From assembly GCA_026261815.1 (NCBI GenBank), contig JAMPIT010000434.1, forward strand, positions 15,869,001 through 15,933,000: a stretch of 64,000 bases of DNA, given 5' to 3'. The translations under genes were made by a program, and so were the position numbers. Below are positions 31,801 through 46,100 of the stretch, one piece after another. The stretch's first letter is position 1. Each line of letters begins with the position of its first letter. The stretch is from Monarcha castaneiventris obscurior. Taxonomy: Eukaryota; Chordata; Aves; Passeriformes; Monarchidae. A model generated the notes under the pieces. That model was not told the origin of the DNA, did no database searches, and saw only the letters and a list, made by a program, of their open reading frames with translations.

Positions 31801-34800
31801 TGACTCCTTCAGCTGCAATTCCCCTGTTTGTGACCTGGGGCTTCCTGCATGCTGACCACAGCAATCCAAGAGCACACTTGGCTTGGCTGGGGCTGCACAG
31901 AGTCCTGTGGATGGAAAAACAAATATAATTGTGCCAACTTCCCATTCTTCCCTCCTGACTGTTCTCTGTGATTGAGCTTCAGCCTGTAGTCTATGGACAT
32001 GCTGTAGGTCCATTTGTTCCATCCTCTCAGTGACATTACCATTGAGAACTCTACCATTCTTTTGTTACTGCTTAATATTGATACTAATTTTATCTTTTTT
32101 TTCTCCCTCTTTCAATTCAATATACCATTTTTTTCCACCTCACCAACATAATTTTTCCTGTCATTATCTTCTTATCATATTACTGGAGGCCTGATGTGCT
32201 TAACTTGAATATTCTGTTTAAGGTCCCCTCTGACCCAACTTTATCTTTGCAGTAACATCTTTGCATATGGAGTCATTCCAGCTAATTTTTCTCATTTCTG
32301 TTTTGCTCCTTCATCTACACAGGTCCTGCTCACCTCTTTCAGGATGCTGTCTACAAACAATCAACACGGCATTAACACTGGTATGAAGGCCACAATTCTG
32401 TCAATATATATTGCCTACCTAAACCTGTTGCTTCAATTAAAAAAAAAAAGAGAAAGGGGAGGGATCAGGAGAAAGAACTTTCTGGTCTAGGTGTGACTGA
32501 GCCTCTATCTAGTGTTGCTCCCTGAATATGTTGCAAGAGGATAATATAAATTCCATTCTGATAAGCATATGGATGGGGCAGACCTCTGGGTGTTGTTTAT
32601 GCAACTTGATTATTTGTGTCTAATTTGGGAACTGCCATGATACAAATACACACAGATTTGTTATTAGCTCTCATAGTAATTACAGGTTACAAAGACAGTG
32701 AAGTATTACTTAAAAGTTGTGCTAGTTGGGTTCCCAGGGTAACAACTTGGCAAGTTATTATGTCTGTGGCTACAGAGGGAAGAAGGAAGGACTCCTGCTT
32801 AGCACACAGAGAGACTGTATCAGTAAAACTCTAAACACTGAAAGGGTTGTTCTGCTTGGGGGAAGGGCAGGTTGTGTTTTGGGTTGTTTTTTTGGCGGGG
32901 GTGCAGGGAAGGGGTGCTTGAGGGAGTTTACTCTCTGTATTACAGAATTGTAATCCCACATTTTTGAAAAATACCAGAATACCAATGCCAACTTTTATCT
33001 AGTACAATACCAGAGAACCAGACATCTTGTTAGGTGCTCCACCTAACAAGCTAAGCCCTCGGATCAATTCTATTCTGTGCACTCTCGCTCCTACACTACC
33101 ATGCACATTCCCGCACAAATGTTATTCTCCACTCAGAATTTCATTTACTTGAAATAATCCCTTTTAAAGAGCTAGACTTAATCTCTGGAACGATCTTCTG
33201 TGTTGGCCAGATCTCCAGTATTTTGTTGTGTGTGTGTTTGTTTTACAGATGAAGCATTATAATAGGTAAGGTAGCTGGCATTGGCTGGTTCAGCCTGGGA
33301 ACAGAGTGCATGCAGGCATAAGCAGCGTGCCTAGGAACAGATCATCCAGGTTACACACTGGCCCCCTGGGCTGCCTGCCTTGCGCTGCTCTGCTTTGCTG
33401 TGGGATCTCAGACTGTTGCCCTCTGACTGATCAGGCGCCATCTTTCAACTGCTAATTCTTCAGAGCAAAGTTTAAGCATTGCATCTGCTAAAGAAAATGG
33501 TAAACAACATTAATTACTTCATCAAGATACAAAAATAAATTAGATTCATCAAATTGTTTCCAGTTTGTCTTCATCTGTTTCATACAAAGTCTATGTTACA
33601 AGACAGGTGATGTAACCTTGTTTAGAGGGTGTATTTTAGCAATCACTGTGACTGACAAAGACATGACAGGCATTCTGCCCTGAAGTTACTTCCCATGCAC
33701 TATCTCCAAGTGCCTCATACATAAGAGCCTGGCAGCAAATGCTCTTTATAGCTAGCAAAACATCTACCTCTCCACCAGCTGGCTGCATCTTGAAGGTGAT
33801 TTCTAAAAGTTTCCTTTTATATCCTGATACTGTTTGATCACTGGATTTGCCTTCAGCTACTTCTCAACTCCATATGTGAAATAATTGCCTGCTGTTCAGT
33901 ATCCCTCTTCTGCCACCTCCAAGCATATCTGACTATAACCTTAGCTTGAACTCTAACATATTTTCAACTGTTTTCTTAATTTGAAGTCTTATTTTCAAAT
34001 ATTTTTCCCTATCCTGTTAAATAACACCATCATCCTCAACATTTTATCTTTCAGTCTCAGTGGATCCTTCCACTCCAAGCCTATTGGCACAAGGAGTTTG
34101 CCTCCACAAAGAATGAGATGCTTGAGTGACTTTGGATCCCAAATCAAGACAAGAGAGTAACAAAGCAAAATATTAGCTGAAATTATAGTTGCAGTCAGAA
34201 AGGAACTCCTTTAGATATTCACAAAAGCTAATAACAAAAAGCTGTCTTGGGGCACACATACAGCCTAAATAGTCTCTATCACTTGGCAAAGCCCATGAAG
34301 TTTAGGTCACTGTGGTGCAATCCATTGCACTGGCTGTTCACTCATCAAGGCAAACATGGAATCATCTGTGCTCTGTCAAGATGCTCAGAAGGAAGAAACC
34401 CCTTTATTACTCTCACCTAGCTGACACAGGTAACATGGGCCACCAACTTCAAAGGTGCTGTAGGCTTTTCCTCCTGACTCAATCCAGGCTGCTGCACCTT
34501 CTTTCCTTCTGTTTGGCAGGAGAACTAGAGTAAGCCAGAGAGGTTTGCACATTTAAGTGACACAGAGATCCAGCCAGGAACATGCATCATGAACAAATGT
34601 AAACCAGCAAATCAGATAACAAGTGCAGCAAAACCTAGAAAAGTAACTCCTCTGGCATATGTTTCTCATGAGTATTACTTGTATCTGCAGCTCAAATCCA
34701 TTTCTACCCTCAACTGTGAATCACCAGCAGTTTGGTTTTTCAGTGCGCCTCATGGGAGTAATCATCTAGTGACTAGGAGAGGTCTCCTGGATACACACAA

Positions 34801-36918
34801 ACACAGAAATGAAACACTTGCCAAACCCCTTGTACTGGTGTTGGAGGCTTGAATAATTCCAGAGTCTTTACACTGAATGAAACAGTGGCAGGATATAGAA
34901 ATAAACAGTCACTATGTGTGTAACCACGTTTCAGTGCATTCCCTCAGCCCCTGGGGACTTCCTGATGCCCTGCTTGAGAGCCAGTTGACTTCTCATGAAA
35001 AGATCATGCAGTCTGAGACAAAACCAGGACTGTAAAGCCTGGTCAGATATTAAAGCTTACTTTCTGTTCTCAGATTATCACAAATACTCTCAATCACAGT
35101 TCATTTACTTTGGGTTGAAGAGCTGCAATTCCATCTCAATCCAAGTATCATGCTGTCCTTGGTCCAAGAACTAATCCTTTAACTGGTCCTTTAACAGGCT
35201 AAAAAGATCAAATCTCAAAACCAAACCCACTATGATGAGTTCAGCTTTCTCAGTAATATCAGCACAATGCTGCTGGCATAAACAGGCTACCAGTATATAT
35301 TACATTAAGGAGAGATTTTGAACCCATTTAGATGTCACAGTGCTTGAAACGATCATGTCTTCCAGCTCTGAAATGATGTTCCCCAGCCAGCCACCACACT
35401 GGAAAACATTGTAGAAAGTATTACCAGTGCACATAGGAGCCCCTGACATCATCCAGAACAGACCAGCATGAATAATCACTGCAGAGTTTTTGGCCTGTCT
35501 TGCCAAAGGACAGAAACAACTACAAAAGATGGAAGCTGCCAAAAGTCCTCAGGGAATTCTTTCCTAGGAATAGTGTTAAAAGCTTTAATGCAAAACCAAG
35601 TCTGTTCTGCTTCATTGTTTCCCATCATTATGTGCTCTTTCCACTTTAGTGACTCATAACACAAACAGTCCCATGGTTTGGATTAGTCTCCTGGCCTCTG
35701 CCAAAGTACTGGGGAGGCTGTCACACCTTAAATATGTCTCTAAGAATCCTGGAGAATAATTCTGAAAGTTTCAAGGAATCTAATTAAGCACTACCTAAAC
35801 TTACTCTAAAAATGCTTAAACAACAGGTTCCTAAGGCAAATCTGCAGGCTGGTTAACTACATGCTGCAAAAATTATCTCCCTGTTTAACATCATGCCACC
35901 TCTAAAATGACCCAGGAAAATGAATTTTAAAATCACTTACACTGAGAAGTTCACTGAGAGAAGTCAACACACAATTTCTACAGCAATCTCGAACACAGCT
36001 GGAAATTTTCAATTAAAATGAACGATTCTGTGAAATAGCTGAAAAGGAATTTTTTTGTGGCTTGTTTTAAAACATTCCAACCATGTTTTAGTGCAGAACG
36101 TAAGACGCAGGATTTTGTGAAAGTTCTTACATGATCTGAACTTCATTACCTGTATTAGGATCAGCTGAATGAATGATGCCTTACATGACAAAGGAATGTC
36201 ATAGACTCTTAATTGCATAAGACTGATGTTTTTGTTGCTCTATCAAGTGGCATCTTACAGCTTTAGAGAATTTAAGGCGAAGAAAGCTGACTTCAAATAG
36301 CTGTTGATTGAGTGGCTGCTACCAAGAGATTTGTTTCTACCAGGCAGGCTAAGACTTGCTTTTCCAGGTCAGAAGCACAGGTCTGAATTCTAAAACCAGA
36401 GCTCTCTTCCTCTAATGAGTAAGAAAAAAATATATTAAAAGCCTATTGTTTTAGCATGAAGGAGTACACATAATACTTAACATTTTCATGTTTGATTTCA
36501 GATAAGCCTTCACTAAACACTTCTACTGGAGCTGGGTAACTTTCAGTGCTGTGTCCTGCACACCAGTAGCCAGTGCTCACACCAGGCAGACAGAGGAGAC
36601 CGAACAAAGGGCTGCAGTGCCAACACAACTACAGATCATTTTCAAACAACTTCTCAACACCAAGGTTTATTTTTACAACGCTTCTACCCTCCAGGAAGTC
36701 ATTAATACAAGAATGAGCAGCCATCAGTGTGTATAGAATAACTGAGTTCAAAACAGCAGAGCGAAGAGCCCAGCTGGCTGAGCAACAAGGACAGACATGG
36801 AGAGCCAGCCAGCCATCATCCTTCCTGTGGCGAGAGGCTGGACCAAAGAAAGCCTTTGGGAAGGTTTTGCCAGTATAGAAAGTTAGAAGCCCAAATTTAA
36901 GCCATAACCTGAAACATG

Positions 36919-36940
36919 CACACCCACACACACACCCACA
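36919..36940. repeat. CA-rich microsatellite
   Basis: CA units interrupted by CC (cacaccc-cacacacaccc-aca pattern). Confidence 0.75.
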
Positions 36941-37120
36941 GAGGAGCACGGAGCCAGACATTCTCGAGGCCAAAGAAATGTGAACAGTACTTTTACCTTC
37001 TCAGTTTGTCTGGGCTGGTAGAAAACCTTTAAATGGAAGACTCTATTTTTTTGACAACTAGGATGTCGTGTGAATTATCTTCCCTGAAGAGGACAGGGAA
37101 CAAACTTATTTATTCATGTA

Positions 37121-37132
37121 CCCCCCCCCCCC
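37121..37132. repeat. Poly-C tract (C12)
   Basis: An uninterrupted run of twelve cytosines. Such tracts are prone to length error in sequencing. Confidence 0.85.
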
Positions 37133-40100
37133 ACACAAATTTTCTGCTTGTTATTAAAACAACCAACCAAACAACCAGGTCTGCTGACCCACAAGATGCT
37201 TTCTCTCCAGAGACAGCAACAATGCCAGTACAAAATTCTCTCCAGGTTTAACTCCATGTGCTGCTTTTGCACTAAACAAGTCACTAATCAATCTCACTGT
37301 GCATTCTGCTTAGGTTACTTGCAAACAAGCCAAAGAATTTCAACTGTGATGCGAGTACTTGTTAATTTACAAACGGCTACAAAAGCTGTTGGAAGTAGCA
37401 TGTGCAGCTTTGCAGGAACTATACCTCCTTTTTATTTCATTACTTCTGCTATAAACAAAGAATATCCAGGGAGCTGCACAAGGTTACTGTCCTCCTGTCA
37501 GTCAAGGGAACAGAACTGCAGTTAACTGCATGGTTCTGAAATAAACAGGTTTTGACTGCTGAGGTAGCTTTTAACTACAAGACCTGCTCAGCCATGGGCT
37601 TCTGACAGCTTTTTCCTTCCCTCTTTTTAAAGCTCAAATTTACTCCAATCATTAAAATATTTGTTGAAGTGCTCTGTCTGCCTGGCAGCATAGCCCAACA
37701 CTAGACAGACTGATGGGTGACTTATTTCAGCAGGAATTTTTTTTGCATTCCTCCTGGTTTTTTATTTTGAATTGTTTGTGCAAAGATTTGGTAGGTGGAA
37801 CTTTTGGAAGTAGAGCTTTTGAATCAATTGCAGCAGACCTGGCACGGGGTGGCACTCATGCTGTTCACTCAACTATGGGATAAACAAGTGTTAAAAATAA
37901 TGAACAAACTTGAGTTTTCAGCCTTGTCAAGGTTGCATCATTATTCCAAATTTTGTTTTCAGAGATGAAATTCTAAACAAATATTCTCATTTTATTTATA
38001 GATGCTTTAAAACAGTTTCTGAAAAATACACCAGAAGCATTGATTTCAGTGTGAATTTGACTAAACTAATTCTTAACATGAGTATTTCTAAACTTATTTT
38101 CAGAAAATCCTTATTATTTCCTTTCTATGCTAAGGTATATCAGAAGAACTGACATGGGAAGAGCAAGAGAACTTCAGTAAGAAAGGCTATGCTGCATCAT
38201 TCCTTTCACATCACAGCAAAATGCACTCCAGCAGCAGCTGTGGTAGCAGCAAACCTCAGGGGAGGAAAGAGTAACAGTCACAGCAAGACTTTCTGTTGGA
38301 TCTGTTTGGGAAAACAGTTGAACTCTCAGGTACACAGATGCAGCCTCATGTCAGGGAATTAATCTAGAAACATGAAGGTAAATTCCAACTGGAGTATCTG
38401 CTGCCAGCAACTGATTCTGTGCCCAGAGGTGCAGAATTTGACATGTTCCCTTTCAGTTTCAGGTCTGAAAAAGCACTAGAATGGTCAATACCTTTCTTTT
38501 TTTCACATCTGATCACCTAAAGGTACTTGTATATGAACCTATGTATAAACTCTGGAAGGCCATTTTGAGATCACAGGAAGCCTTTGTAAGGAAATGCCCA
38601 AACTTTCTGTGTTTGTGCAGAGGATGAGTATTTTAACCCTGTGACCTCCCCAGAACACCTTTAGTACATATTGAATAGACAGGAAAGAGTCTTCATTTGG
38701 CATCACTGTATCATCTTCGATACTGTTTTGAGGAGGAGTTCATGAGCTCCCTTTCTACCTAAACATACAAATTAGCTATTCTCATGGTGCTCACACAGTG
38801 CAGTGCTAGCAAAGGACTGACTGCATTTAGATAACGTTATCAGCATCATTAGAGTATCACAGTTTCATGTTTGCTGTTTCTCTGAAGGCATTAGTTCCTA
38901 AAAGCCTGAAATTATTGAAGAATTCAGGATTGTCTAGACAAGGCCGTGGTGGGGAATGGACAGGGAGTCCATAACTCTCATTTCAAGGTAAAATTTCAAA
39001 AATACAATTTCAGTTACATGTCCTTGAATGCAAAAGGCTTGAAACACTCAAAAGTACGGCAAGGCTTATTAAAACCTACAACAACCTTAAAACTCTAGAT
39101 TACCTTTGTTCAAAGAATTCTGATGATATCTGCCATAGTAGAGCTTGCTCTTTTCTTTCTTCCCAAATTGTATTCACTTGGCAGTACCTGAGAAACCAGA
39201 GGCTTGTGACACGTGCTTGTTCTCGAGGCACAGGCAGGTAAGGTGACATTCCTGGCCACTCATGCTGCCATACAATGGAGGAATCTCATGCACAGGTGAA
39301 AAAACTGTTGAGCAAAGTACCTCTGAGTAAGTTTCAGTGAAACCAAAAAGTATTCATGCAGCTTTTGGAACAGCTGGCTCTGTGCACTGCAATGAGAACC
39401 ACCCTGTCAAGCTGAAGGAAGCAAAGTGGCTGATTGGATTATACAGCTTCGTTCAACAGGATCAGTATCCTTTTCCTTGTGGCTCCTCTCAACAAGGACA
39501 CTGACCATTTGAAAAACAAAGAAATACTTTTCCTCCATTAGGGCTATCAAAAATAGGAAATGCACACTTGTAAAAAACACAGTGAATACTCAGAAGGATG
39601 TGGCTGCTCCATTTCAAGAATCAGAGAAGATGTCACTGGGGTCTGTAATAGCCCCTCCCTTCCCCACATAGTTATTGCTACCTTATTCTTTTTAATATTG
39701 AGTTTAAAGTGACACTGTTCTAATATTTATTTAAATATTCCAATCACAAACAATAACAAGACTGTTTTCTCTGTCACCTCTACTGTTACACGTCAGGCAA
39801 AGCTGCCATGCTGTCCTGAGGAATAATGGGGCTTCCAGGCTTTTCCTTTCTTCTCTCACTGCTCAGCAGAAGGGAGAAGTATTAACACCAAAAAAGTATC
39901 AACACCAAAAAACGCCCTTGAAGGCTGCACTAGGACTGATACTATTTAATAATCATTACACAAAGTTATTCTACAAATGATCTAAATATTGGCAGTATAT
40001 TGTAGCTACATAAAAACAACAAAAAATCCCTCAGCAATGCACATCACAATGTCTCCTCAGTCTTAGAGCAAGAGAGGGACTAGCTCACCTTACAGACACA

Positions 40101-41389
40101 GCTGCAAGTAACAGTAGCCTTGAGATTATCTACAGGACACCTTCATAAGGCTCCAAATGGCTTGAACCAGCTTTTTGCCAGTGACAATCTTCCATCTACA
40201 CTAAGGAGGGCATAATTCAAATGCTTTATGCTTAAGTAGACTGTCACTGTCATACCAAAGGTATTCTCTGTCATTGAGAAGGAAATTTAATTTGGGATAG
40301 ATAATACAGCAATTTATCTTTGAAAACATTTTAGTGCAATGATTTGGACATACAGGAACAGAATGTGAACTTGCAAACTAAGTTTAAGAATCTCTGTAGA
40401 AAATTATATTTTAAAAGCAACTAAAAAAGAAAGGTGAATATACTTCTAGTACAGAGGAATTTAACCAAGCAATGACAGTGCTTCTGGGAAGAACTGTACC
40501 AACACTTATAGGAAAGGATATATTTTATTAAGAAAGAAGTAGCTTAGAGTTATGTAACTTCTCAGAGAAACATCTGAGAAAGTTACACATCCAGTCAGAC
40601 TTCAACAGGTGAAGAGACTGAAAACGGTGCAATTTCTACCAGTAGAACTAAAAGCGAGCTTAAACACAGGTCAGCACTAAGCATTCTGAAAGACTGAACA
40701 CCTGAACTGACTTTTATATTCTTTTGGAAACAGGCTGCTATTTAAAACACAGGGCAAACAAATCAGAATCAAAAGAAATACCTCTTCAAATGGCTCAATA
40801 ACTGCTACTGAACTTCACAGCATGGAGGTGGGCAGAGTCCCTTGCTGTTGGCATTTCCCACCTTCCAGCACCAGAATGGATGACTGGTCACTTGGTCCCA
40901 GTTTTCTGTGCTTCCAGCTGCTACGCTACATTAGAAGAGAAAAAATGCAGCAGATCTTGTCCTAATATATTTTACATAGACAGCTTCTATTGTATTCCTA
41001 AGACTGCTTGCAGTCAGACAGAAAAGGTGAAGAGATTTAGCCAGTCACAAATGAGAATGGAAGCAGTTCATCAGTGCATAGTGCAAATGGAGTTTAAAAC
41101 TCTCATTTTAACAGAAATAAAGAAAAGTCAGATTTCACAGCCAATAACCAATTCACACTAACATGAAGAACTGATAAAGTTCCATGGATCTGCACATATG
41201 CCAACCAGTCACCTCAAACGCCAGGTCAGAATGTCCTCCAAACTAACTTCAAACTGTCTGAACTCAATACAAAGCCATAATTTCATCTCCTAACAAACAC
41301 CAGTGAATGGGGAGAACCAGACATCCAGCAGTGGTCTCGCCCAGCCATGGAACACCTTCTCAGAGGCTTTCTTCCACTTCTGGTGAATT

Positions 41390-41690
41390 GGTTTGTAGCT
41401 CAAAGCTGAACCAGCTGAGCTGGTCATGGACAGAGCTTCTCAGGGTCCAGCACTGCTCAGTATTTTTATGTCAGCTGGATAATGTAATGGAATCAGTTTT
41501 CCCTGAGTCTGCAGTTGACACCAAATGGGAAGAGGGAGGTGGAGGAGACAGATGAGCCACTATTCAGAGAGACTTGAACAACCTGCCTGACCAGGCCAAA
41601 AAGAATTGCAGGAGCCTTAGCAGAGGAAAGTGCTGCACCCACAGTGCAATAATGCTAAGCAGCAGCAGCACAGGCTGCTCCATTACAGTT
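41390..41690 (+). mobile_element. CR1 LINE ORF2 fragment (degraded)
   Basis: Matches the CR1 ORF2 region just before the element's 3' end. Landmarks are 'ctcagtatttttatgtcagc', 'gcagttgacaccaaatggga', 'gacttgaacaacctgcctga' and 'gaggaaagtgctgcaccca', followed by a CAG-rich 'tacaggctg'-like block. It is full of indels, so no functional protein is possible. The left border is unclear. Confidence 0.75.
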
Positions 41691-42184
41691 CTATACTTGG
41701 TACACTCTCATTAGTAATGAACCGGTGTAAAGTAACAGGCATAGAGAGAGATGAACAAATAGACAATACATTTCTGCCACATGAAACTGCATTGGGAAAC
41801 CAAATTCCATACAAGTCTGGCAAAAAGTTTTATATATACAAACTGAAAACTGCCTTGAATCCCCCAGACAGAGTCACTTATCTAGCAAAAATGACTCACA
41901 GCTAAAATATTCCTATTATGAGAAGTCACTAAGGGCATTTAGGATTTCAAATCAGAACTATTTGTAAATTGCAAACACAAGATCAGCTCGTCAATAGCTT
42001 ATTACTGCAGATACAACAAACAGTGGTCCAAAAAAAGAATAAACTGAATAAATATATCTTAACAGTTGGAAAAAACCCACATGAGAAAACGCTTTATATT
42101 TCACAGAGAACAGTTTTTAATATACATTCATTATTGAAGCCCACTTTCAAAAAATCCCTACCTTCAGGATTTTTTAACAGGTAT

Positions 42185-42999
42185 ACTCCAGTAAACAAAT
42201 TTTTTATTTATTTTTACCCTCATGACATTAAAACATGTCCTATCAAGTCCCAGTGAGAAGAAGAATGCTTGATCAGATGGGTGTACTTGGTAACATCCTC
42301 TGTCCAAACAAAAGACTTGAAGAACACCTTTAAGACCTCTACTTTTTTGTGATTGCAATTTAAACATGCAAAAAAGCAGCTCTTCTGTTATTACGGTACT
42401 TGTTTAGCTGTACTTGTAAGTTTCCTATGGGGCAAATCTATGGCCCTCACTATTCACATAAACACAGCTTTTGTCCTTCATTTGTTACACCATTCTAAAA
42501 AGAAAAATGTGTTTTTGTAAGTTATTTAAAAGCTGGTAGACACTGCATGTCAAAAAAGATAAATAATTAAATCCAAGTTGTTCCCCTTATAGACAATGCA
42601 CAAAGTAAAACATATCTTTAAAATATGTGAGAACAAAAACGTGTAGTGAACCTGGAAAAATTGGGAAAACTGCAAAGTTATTTTTCTTGTTACGTGGTAT
42701 CAGAGGCTGTTGTCAGCCACTGCTTCACTCTTCAAGATGCAGTTTTTCTATAAATATTGCCAGACCAACAGAAGATACTCTTTTCTCCATAACCAGCCAA
42801 GTGGCTGCAGCCACATCTTTTTTTTGACTGACTGAATTTGAGATTTTCACTTGAAATGTGTACCCTGAGAAACAAAAGGGTTAAAGGTTGAGAGAATGCT
42901 TCAGCTATTGGAGCCATTTCCTCTGCCAGCTTGTTCTGGCTCCTCTGAAGCTGCAAGAAACCTCAGATTGTTTCCTCTTGTTCTTCTCCAGGCTTATTC
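42185..42999 (-). other. ICE2: ICE2 3' untranslated region (inferred)
   Basis: Sequence between the TAG stop and the candidate poly(A) signals. It is AT-rich and no repeat was seen. The end is an estimate. Confidence 0.45.
42203..42212 (-). terminator. ICE2: Candidate ICE2 poly(A) signals
   Basis: Two overlapping AATAAA hexamers on the minus strand (42212-42207 and 42208-42203), about 790 bases after the ICE2 stop codon. They are the first such hexamers found after the stop. A longer 3' UTR using later sites is possible. Confidence 0.5.
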
Positions 43000-43191
43000 C
43001 TACTTCAGTTGCGTTTTGTTGAATTTAGCTTTCCACTTTTTCTTCACTTTTCTTTCCTTGCAGAAATTCTTCTTCAGCTTCTTTGGAGCCACACCTTCAT
43101 TTCTAACAGGCTTAGCTGGCTTGCTTTTTGTTTCCATAGCTACTGGCTTTCCCTCGTGGGGTGTGCCCGACTGTCCTTTCACCCCTGCCAT
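43000..43191 (-). CDS. ICE2: ICE2 exon 15 (last), lysine-rich tail
   Basis: Encodes 63 residues (908-970) then TAG at 43002-43000. EGVAPKK matches the human EGVAPHK region, but here about 23 further residues follow, with many Lys, ending NKTQLK. The tail looks like a nuclear or nucleic-acid-binding basic stretch (inference). The acceptor is tgtgtag. Confidence 0.9.
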   Translation of the reverse strand: MAGVKGQSGTPHEGKPVAMETKSKPAKPVRNEGVAPKKLKKNFCKERKVKKKWKAKFNKTQLK

Positions 43192-46100
43192 CTACACACA
43201 TATGGGAAAAGAATTAAAAAAAAAAAAAAAGTCAGAAAACCGAACTAGAATTACCAGAATGAATAATCTTCAATCTGCATCGAGCACAAACATATACAAC
43301 TACATTCAGACAAATGCCTTCCAATTCATGTCATTTCAAACAGACCCACAGGCCACATCTGGACTGGCACAGCTGGTCTTCCAGTCACCACTGAGAAGTG
43401 ACCAATCCTGCCTCTTTCCTGCCTACGTGCCTGCATTTCCTTCTGGCAGCAACCAAAGTGCACAAGGTAATTAGGAACGGATGCACAACAATTCTGCCCT
43501 CATATGAAGTCAGGCTGTGGCTAAAACATAGAACTCAGCCTAAAAACTATCTCACAGTGCTGGGCACAGTTAGCACACAGCTTTTACACAAATGAGTAAG
43601 TCTCTGCTAAAGAAAAATAATGCTTGAAAATTTTCTTACTTTTGAAGGGCCATACTACCTCAAAAATAATAGACTTGAGAGCAGGATCTTTGGGAAATTT
43701 CCCAAGCATGACAGGCATCACTTACTCACCAACATAAATTACAAAGCAGGATGGATTCCCAAAAAATTTCTAACCCCCAAAGATGACAGATGAACTACAT
43801 AGCTATACCCCAAGGGACTGAAATAGGTTATTCCTGAACTGCTAATCTGCTTTTCCATCAAGTGAGATACTCACCTTCTGTTTCCTCTCCTCCTGGGGTG
43901 CAGGGGGAAAGGTGCATGGAACTCTTCCATGACTTATGTGGTAGGGCAAAGGGAGGCTGGGATCTAGGGGTACCCATGGGACTGAGAGCGTGGCAGGCAC
44001 AGCAGGCAGATCACAGTGAGCTTTGTGCAAGTTATAAGATGATCTCGTGGTCTTGTCAAGAGAACTCTTGTAAATTGCAACTGATGAATCTCCTCCAGCG
44101 TGAGTCAATAAATAAGAGCCCTCTTCCAAACTAAAGTGAGGAAAGTTCAAAATAAAAAATATTATTTTATTGTTTTTTGGGGATTTTTTATTTGATCAGA
44201 TAGTTAATATATTCTTAATGAAAAAGCAGAACTTACTCCCTGTTTCATCAAAAGACTGTGCACAAGAAAGCATTAAACTGTATTGAGAAATACATACTAA
44301 TTAACGTGTTTATAATGTATTCATAATGTACTGATTTATCAACAATGTCCAGACTGCCATCATATTCAACTAAACATGTAAGTATACACTGAAAACCATC
44401 CATGCTGGGCAAACTGTAATTCCTTAACCAGCACCTTACAAACAACAATGCCCATGTGGACACAGACACACAGAACAGACGAGCTTGCAACACACACAGG
44501 ATTAAACAGGTTTTCAGGAAGATAAGGTCAACCAACTGCCAAGGTCAAAAATTTTAGTCACAAATCATGAAGCTACAGAAATTATGAAGAGCAGGAAAAC
44601 CCCTCTGTAATCTGAATGAAGAGGCTTCACACTCAGTGCAAGAAACCTGCTTCACAAAAAAATTAAGACACTTGCAGTCTGAAAGCCTTGAAGGAGCTAC
44701 ATAAAGAAGCAGGAGAAAGGCTGCAATGCTGTACAGGGAAAGACAGGCTGCTATAAATCAAGGTGAGCATAAGCAAACACGACCAGTGTTATTTCTACAA
44801 ATTAAGCAAAAAGACTAACAAAACCCTGATGCCCAAACTCTACATGTCAGCCTCTATACCTAGTATTACACCTCACTCCTGTGAACCGTTTACTCAGCTC
44901 CTAAGAGTCCAGTTTCCTTTCTTGAAAAACCGGTTCAAAACCGTCAAGTTCTTATTCTTTTGCATCATTTATGCAGACCTTGTAATGCCAAGCACATTTT
45001 ACACAGTACTGTATTATGCTGTGATAGACCTAAGAGAACCTGTAAAGTATTCCATGTATATGACGAAATAAAAATCAGAGTAGACAAGCATTCTACAGAA
45101 GAAACATGATGAGCTGGGCAATGTGGCAAACAAATACAACAAACAAGAAATGAGCACTTACTCAGACACCTTCTTCAAAATATGATGAAGTATATTTAAT
45201 GAATTTGCAGGCCTGTGAAAGAAAAAAAATAGCAAAAGTAGTAACTTGCAAGGCTTGTTAGGGTTTGAAATTCATTGCTAAAAAAAGGTACTAAAAATAC
45301 TCACTTAATCAATCCAAGTTTTTCTCTTAAAGTTTCTGGAGAAATCTTTTCTAGCATAATAAGCTTTGATGTAAAAGCATCAATATGTCCTGAGAAAAGA
45401 AATTCAATTAATACACTAAAAATAAAACCAAACAAATGTAAAAGCTTAATTTGCAGACCTAATGCCTTTTTAAAAGGATACAAAATTTTGCTCTTTTGGC
45501 ATAGAACAGCAAAAAGTATTTATCAATGTTGCACCATAACAGAGAGTAAAATGTGCAGCTGCTTTAAGTACAGACATCTGTACCTGGACTGTGTTCCTAA
45601 ACCAGAAGATGCCTGACTCCATCAAACCTTACACCTTGGGTGATGTGTGAGATACACAACCTTATTTTGCCATGGCCTTAATCTCATTAGTTAGTTTGCA
45701 TCTTCACAAGTTCATTTGACCCTTATTACTTTGCTTCCTCACTGGACAGAACCTGAAAGCTGATCTTTTACAACAAATTTACTTCTGATTTTAATATACT
45801 TGCTTTTCTATTCTGATGTATTGAATGACTTTCTGGGGATTCTGACCTTTGTCTCTTGATTTTTTTCCACCCTTCCTCATCTGGGAAATTACAATTTACA
45901 GCTCAGGCCTTGATCATGGCAAGGTGTTAAAGACTATTTGTCTTGGATGCAGTCAGAAGCAACAATTCAAAGCTCTCCTCAACAAATTTTTAAAATAAAG
46001 GCTGCCCAGCACAGTTTAGCCCACATTTCACTTGATGGACAATACGAATCACCAGCACAGCTTGGATGTGGATTTGATGACTCTGCCTTGCCTTCTGGTT

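Larger units (their letters stand above)
28850..42180. other. Intergenic region between ANXA2 and ICE2
   Basis: About 13.3 kb. The first 400 bases are still CpG island; the rest is AT-rich. I see no exon chain, RNA gene or long conserved frame. It holds a C12 run at 37121-37132, a CA-rich run at 36919-36940, and a CR1 ORF2 fragment near 41390-41690. Open frames of up to 125 codons are scattered on both strands without known domains. Confidence 0.7.

Noticed and set aside
42896..43474. 192-codon plus-strand open frame
   Set aside because: It is antisense to ICE2 exon 15, whose coding sense is clear from homology and frame continuity. The plus-strand peptide is Phe/Ser-rich and unlike any known protein.
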